From: Pseudomonadota bacterium
GTDB lineage: Bacteria > Pseudomonadota > Gammaproteobacteria > Burkholderiales > Burkholderiaceae_C
Assembly (NCBI GenBank): GCA_021805825.1
Contig: JAJZEC010000034.1
Span: 1 to 42,225, forward strand
Reading direction: 5' to 3'
DNA: 42,225 bases
Each line of letters begins with the position of its first letter. The first letter of the stretch is position 1. Below the pieces are notes generated by a model. It had not been told where the DNA came from, did not search any database, and worked only from the letters and a program-made list of their open reading frames with translations. A program made the translations under genes and the position numbers. Below are positions 39,589 to 42,225 of this stretch, one piece after another.

Positions 39589-40070
39589 GCCGCGGCGTCA
39601 ACAGGGTCATCCTCGTCGGCAACCTGGGCGCCGATCCCGAGAAGCGCACCACGCAGGGCGGCACCGTCATCACCAGCATCCGCGTCGCCACCGGCGAAAG
39701 CTGGAAGGACAAGGCCACCGGCGAGACGCAGGAGCGCACCGAATGGCACCGCGTCAAGTTCTTCGGCCGTCTGGCCGAGATCGCCGCCGAGTACCTGCGC
39801 AAAGGTGCACAGGTGTACGTCGAAGGCTCGCTGCGCACCGACAAGTACACCGACAAGGACGGCATCGAGCGCTACAGCACCGACATCATCGCCGGCGAGA
39901 TGCAGATGCTCGGCTCGCGCCAGGGCGGTGGCGAGCGCGGCGCGGGCGCAGCGGCGCCCGCCGGCGGCGCCGACGCCTACCGCGCGGCCAGCGGTGGCGC
40001 ATCGTCCGCCAGGCGCCCCGTCGCCGCAGCGCCCGCCTCCAACGACTTCGACGATGAAATCCCGTTCTGA
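39585..40070 (+). CDS. ssb: Single-stranded DNA-binding protein
   Basis: A 161-residue protein. The OB-fold N-terminus (residues 1-~108: [66 protein letters not shown]) is that of bacterial SSB. A Gly/Ala-rich linker follows, and the protein ends in FDDEIPF, the acidic tip that binds SSB partner proteins. Length and tip are complete. It should coat single strands made during replication and by the YqaJ nuclease. Confidence 0.95.
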   Translation: MSRGVNRVILVGNLGADPEKRTTQGGTVITSIRVATGESWKDKATGETQERTEWHRVKFFGRLAEIAAEYLRKGAQVYVEGSLRTDKYTDKDGIERYSTDIIAGEMQMLGSRQGGGERGAGAAAPAGGADAYRAASGGASSARRPVAAAPASNDFDDEIPF

Positions 40071-40083
40071 GACCTCCCTGAGC

Positions 40084-40305
40084 ATGTCCGCCTGGCTCAC
40101 ACCCGAGGAAGTCGCGCGGCTCACCGACACCAGGCCGCGCAGCTACGCCGCGCAGCGCCGGCGGCTGGCCGAGATGGGCGTGCCATTCACCACGTCCTAT
40201 TCCGGCAAGCCGCTCGTTGCCGCCAGCACGCTGCTGGGCGGCAAGGCGCGACGCATGTCGCCGGCGGGGCCGGACTGGTCTCGCTTGCCCGGGCGCGCCG
40301 CCTGA
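40084..40305 (+). CDS. DUF4224 protein, possible excisionase-type partner of the integrase
   Basis: A 73-residue protein from the ATG at 40084; an ATG at 40054 inside ssb is possible. SAWLTPEEVARLTDTRPRSYAAQRRRLAEMGVPFTTSYSGKPLVAASTLLGG is the DUF4224 pattern (LTPEE-x-x-x-LT, then Q-x-x-x-L-x-x-x-G-V/I-PF). This is a small winged-helix-like domain nearly always encoded next to tyrosine integrases. It lies 15 bases before the integrase. A directionality role is suggested by this link but not proven. Confidence 0.75.
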   Translation: MSAWLTPEEVARLTDTRPRSYAAQRRRLAEMGVPFTTSYSGKPLVAASTLLGGKARRMSPAGPDWSRLPGRAA

Positions 40306-40320
40306 GCGCATCCTGATCTG

Positions 40321-41277
40321 ATGGGCCGCCACCGCGTCCACAACACGCACCTGCCGCGCCACCTGCAGCGCAAGCGCGGCGCGTACTACTACGTCATCCG
40401 CAAGGGCGGCAGGGTTGTCTGGACGGCGCTGGGCAAGGACTATGGTGCAGCCTTGCGCCGCTGGGCCGAGTTCGAGGCCGAAGCCGTGCAGGCTGCCACG
40501 GTTGCCGATCTCGTGGCGGGCTACCTGGCCGCCTGCGAGAGCACCTGCAGGCCCGCCACCGTGGCGGGCTACCGCGCGTTCTCGCGCCGCCTGCTGGCCG
40601 TGTTCGGGCGCGTGCCGGTCGGCGACCTGAAGCGCGCCGACGTGGCGCGCTACGTCATGGAGCGCAACAGCCACGCCGGCAACCGCGAGAAGGCGCTGCT
40701 CAGCGCGGCCTACACATGGGGTCTCAACTGCGGGCTTGTCGCCTGTCCGGACCCGACCAAGGGCCTGAACGTCCGCGCCAGGGAGGCGCCGCGCCGGCGC
40801 TACGTCACCGACGACGAGCTGGCACGCCTGCTGGATGCCGCCGGCCGCCTGCGGCCGGCCATCGAGCTGGCCTATCTCACCGGCATGCGCCGTGCCGACC
40901 TGCTGGCGCTGCGGCTCACCGCGGCCACCGACGCCGGCATCGCCTACGAATCGAGCAAGACCGGCGCCACCGTCCTGATTGGCTGGACCGATGCTCTGCG
41001 TGCTGCGTGGAAGGGGTGTGCCGGTGACCGCATCGGGGCTGTTCCCGCCGTGGCCAAGACCACTGGCAGGCCCTACACCGCCCAAGGCTGGCGCCAGGCC
41101 TGGGAACGCATCCGCATGCGCGCAGGGCTGCCCGACGTGCGCTTCCACGACCTGCGCCGCAAGGCCGGCTCGGATCTGTCTCTCGAGGACGCCGGCGACC
41201 TGCTGGCCCACAGTGATCTGGGCGTCACCCGACGCCACTACCGCGCGAAGCCGAAACCGGCCCGTCCGGCGCGCTGA
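40321..41277 (+). CDS. int: Tyrosine-family integrase
   Basis: A 318-residue recombinase. A basic arm-binding start (RKRGAYYYVIRKGGRVVWTALGKD) is followed by a core-binding domain (~60-150, VADLVAGYLAACE ... YVMERNSHAGNREKALLSAAYTWGLNCGLV). The catalytic domain shows the Arg in YLTGMRRADLLALRL (~201), the H-x-x-R in FHDLRRKAG (~276), a His in LLAHSDLGVT (~300) and the Tyr nucleophile in RRHYRAKP (~308). All key residues are present, so it should be active. It catalyses recombination between the phage site and the tRNA-Asn gene 850 bases away. Confidence 0.95.
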   Translation: MGRHRVHNTHLPRHLQRKRGAYYYVIRKGGRVVWTALGKDYGAALRRWAEFEAEAVQAATVADLVAGYLAACESTCRPATVAGYRAFSRRLLAVFGRVPVGDLKRADVARYVMERNSHAGNREKALLSAAYTWGLNCGLVACPDPTKGLNVRAREAPRRRYVTDDELARLLDAAGRLRPAIELAYLTGMRRADLLALRLTAATDAGIAYESSKTGATVLIGWTDALRAAWKGCAGDRIGAVPAVAKTTGRPYTAQGWRQAWERIRMRAGLPDVRFHDLRRKAGSDLSLEDAGDLLAHSDLGVTRRHYRAKPKPARPAR

Positions 41278-41316
41278 CAGCCACGGCAGGCATCTCCGCC
41301 ACTCGGCCGCACGCTT

Positions 41317-41577
41317 TCAGTGCCGGCGTCTCGGCGCGACAAGATCGGTTATGGAGAACCCATGCAGATCGCCAAAGCGACGATACAGGTGGGCGATCGT
41401 CTCGCTCAGCACCGGGTTCGGAATGTGAAGCACTTCCGGATCCCCATCCAAGTCGAACAGCTCGTAGAAGTCGCCGCCTTGCGGCAAGGGCTCAACGCCG
41501 ACCCCGTGTTCCCGCAACACCTTCAGGACGTGAGTGCGAGGCTGGGCCCCATCCCATGGCCTCCTCTTCACCCTCAC
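41317..41577 (-). CDS. Small protein, possible HicA-like partner
   Basis: An 86-residue protein from the GTG at 41577, overlapping the previous stop (GTGA). THVLKVLREHGVGVEPLPQGGDFYELFD, followed by PEVLHIPNPVLSETIAHLYRRFG, has the helix-strand-strand-helix spacing of the HicA double-stranded-RNA-binding fold. The usual catalytic His of the G-S/D-H motif is not present; the place reads QGGDFYEL. It may be a degenerate or different toxin, or simply an unknown protein. Its overlap with the HicB-like gene is what suggests a two-gene module. Confidence 0.5.
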   Translation of the reverse strand: MRVKRRPWDGAQPRTHVLKVLREHGVGVEPLPQGGDFYELFDLDGDPEVLHIPNPVLSETIAHLYRRFGDLHGFSITDLVAPRRRH

Positions 41578-41981
41578 GACAAGGCTGCGACCTGCGGCCG
41601 ATCAGTGCTGCAGAAACTGAGCCTCCTCGGGACCTGGGCATCGGCCGGCAGGTTACCCACGCCCTCCACCACGACGCAGTGCAGGACGTGCTTGCGCGCA
41701 CCGGCAAAGTAGGCTTGCTCATATTCGGGCGGAGTCCTGGCCTTGCTGAAAAGCGCCCCAAGGTCTCGCCCGCGACGCAGATAGCTCTGGATCGTCGCAG
41801 TGAATCCGTGCGCGAACCGCTCCCGGGCTTCGCGTTCCGTGGCGCCCGTTGCGACGTAGTCCACCTCAAGCCCTTGGGCGAAGAAACCGCCATCCGCGCT
41901 CGGCATGACCAGCACGCGCAGTTCAGCCTCGACGGCGTGATTCCCGCCGCTGGCCGCATGTGTCATCGTTGGGCTCGTCAT
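41574..41981 (-). CDS. HicB-like protein
   Basis: A 135-residue protein. After a short variable start, ELRVLVMPSADGGFFAQGLEVDYVATGATEREARERFAHGFTATIQSYLRRG has the strand-turn-strand-helix pattern of HicB-type (partial RNase H-like) domains: a strand pair ending in G/C-L-E-x-D, V-A-T-G-x-T, then a long helix. The C-terminal part (AYFAGARKHVLHCVVVEGVGNL) is unlike the usual DNA-binding tail. It is the first of a two-gene minus-strand unit between integrase and attR, a common site for toxin-antitoxin or cargo genes. A hairpin lies just upstream. Confidence 0.58.
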   Translation of the reverse strand: MTSPTMTHAASGGNHAVEAELRVLVMPSADGGFFAQGLEVDYVATGATEREARERFAHGFTATIQSYLRRGRDLGALFSKARTPPEYEQAYFAGARKHVLHCVVVEGVGNLPADAQVPRRLSFCSTDRPQVAALS

Positions 41982-41988
41982 GGGTGTT

Positions 41989-42015
41989 CGGACTTCTGTC
42001 CCCGCCAGAAGTTCG
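41989..42015. promoter_or_regulatory. Inverted repeat upstream of the HicB-like gene
   Basis: CGGACTTCTG, 7-base loop, CAGAAGTTCG: a 10-bp stem with one G-T pair, 8 bases before the ATG at 41981. It could be the self-repression operator of the two-gene module or a leader RNA hairpin. Confidence 0.45.
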
Positions 42016-42078
42016 GCCTCCTTACGGAACCGAGACTCTCACAGTTTCGCTGGCGTTGCGTTAAGGCCTCCACGCCTG

Positions 42079-42109
42079 CGGATTTTAGACGCAAGCCCGG
42101 ATTTTAGAC
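42079..42109. repeat. Tandem 12-bp direct repeat near attR, candidate integrase arm sites
   Basis: CGGATTTTAGAC occurs at 42079..42090 and 42098..42109, a 19-bp period, inside the phage 17 bases before the att core. AT-rich short repeats beside the core are typical of integrase arm-type binding sites; no copy is seen beside attL. Confidence 0.5.
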
Positions 42110-42126
42110 ACGCGACCCGCTGGAAC

Positions 42127-42174
42127 TGGCGCCCGAAGTAGGACTCGAACCTACGACCCCCTGATTAACAGTCA
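42127..42174. repeat. attR: Right attachment site (attR)
   Basis: The second copy of the 48-bp repeat at 62..109, forming the 3' part of the intact tRNA-Asn gene and including the anticodon loop. The phage copy restores the tRNA. The junction of phage and host lies within these 48 bases, and bases after 42174 are host. Confidence 0.93.
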
Positions 42175-42203
42175 GGTGCTCTAACCGGCTGAGCTATTCG
42201 GGC
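42127..42203 (-). tRNA. tRNA-Asn (GTT)
   Basis: On the minus strand the acceptor strands GCCCGAA (5', 42203..42197) and TTCGGGC pair fully, with discriminator G and encoded CCA (42129..42127). The D arm AGCTCAGCCGGTTAGAGC, anticodon stem-loop CCTGACTGTTAATCAGG with anticodon GTT, and T arm with GTTCGAGTC are all present. Total length is 77 bases including CCA. The 5' half is host DNA and the 3' half comes from the phage attachment site. Confidence 0.95.
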
Positions 42204-42225
42204 GGGGATTGAGCATTGTCTTGGC

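Noticed and set aside
1-42225. Diversity-generating retroelement, as in the BPP-1 phage this genome resembles
   Set aside because: No reverse transcriptase, accessory protein or adenine-biased repeat pair was seen.
1-42225. CRISPR array or insertion sequence
   Set aside because: No regular repeat-spacer series, and no transposase or terminal inverted repeats were found.

Overview
The window is one complete temperate phage genome integrated in a bacterial chromosome, with about 60 bases of host DNA on the left and 50 on the right. A perfect 48-bp direct repeat (62..109 and 42127..42174) marks the two attachment sites. The right copy is the 3' part of an intact minus-strand tRNA-Asn(GTT); the left copy is a tRNA fragment. 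The element is about 42.1 kb. Genes are packed tightly, GC-rich and full of 1-4 base stop/start overlaps. The capsid, adaptor and nozzle genes and the lack of any long tail or tape-measure gene point to a short-tailed (podovirus) particle, broadly like the Bordetella BPP-1, BcepC6B and Xylella Xfas53 type of phage. The host is a high-GC proteobacterium; Xanthomonadaceae or Burkholderiales are my guesses, not proven.

Layout. From 31453 leftward to 1568 nearly everything is on the minus strand. It starts with a YdaS/Cro-like regulator and runs through two small genes, a DUF1376 replication protein, a lambda P-like loader, RusA, small and large terminase, portal, scaffold, major capsid protein, small head proteins, adaptor, a nozzle split over two genes, an acetyltransferase-fold protein, three internal virion proteins and a giant 3029-residue polyvalent protein. 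A lysis cassette (Rz, Rz1, holin, transglycosylase, membrane coiled-coil protein) and four fibre-type proteins finish the run. At the far left are an accessory membrane protein (minus) and an accessory plus-strand gene.

Rightward from 31542 the plus strand carries the CI repressor and then a lower-GC restriction/methylation pair. A convergent unknown gene and two minus-strand envelope-type accessory genes follow. The plus-strand recombination operon (two small genes, YqaJ nuclease, annealing-type protein, SSB, DUF4224 protein) leads to the tyrosine integrase. A HicB-like two-gene module lies between the integrase and the right attachment site.

Control. The cro promoter and the recombination-operon promoter have the same design: TTGACA, 17 bases, TAGCAT, overlaid by paired CTAG half-sites one helical turn apart. 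One repressor therefore probably shuts both lytic arms. cI and cro both look nearly leaderless. A 13-bp element (GGCTTGATCCAGC) occurs three times on the minus strand, just upstream of small terminase, of the major capsid gene (167 bp away) and of the lysis cassette; I propose it as a late-gene control element. No gap longer than 300 bases lacks a gene. The largest is 875..1075, which holds a possible divergent promoter region.
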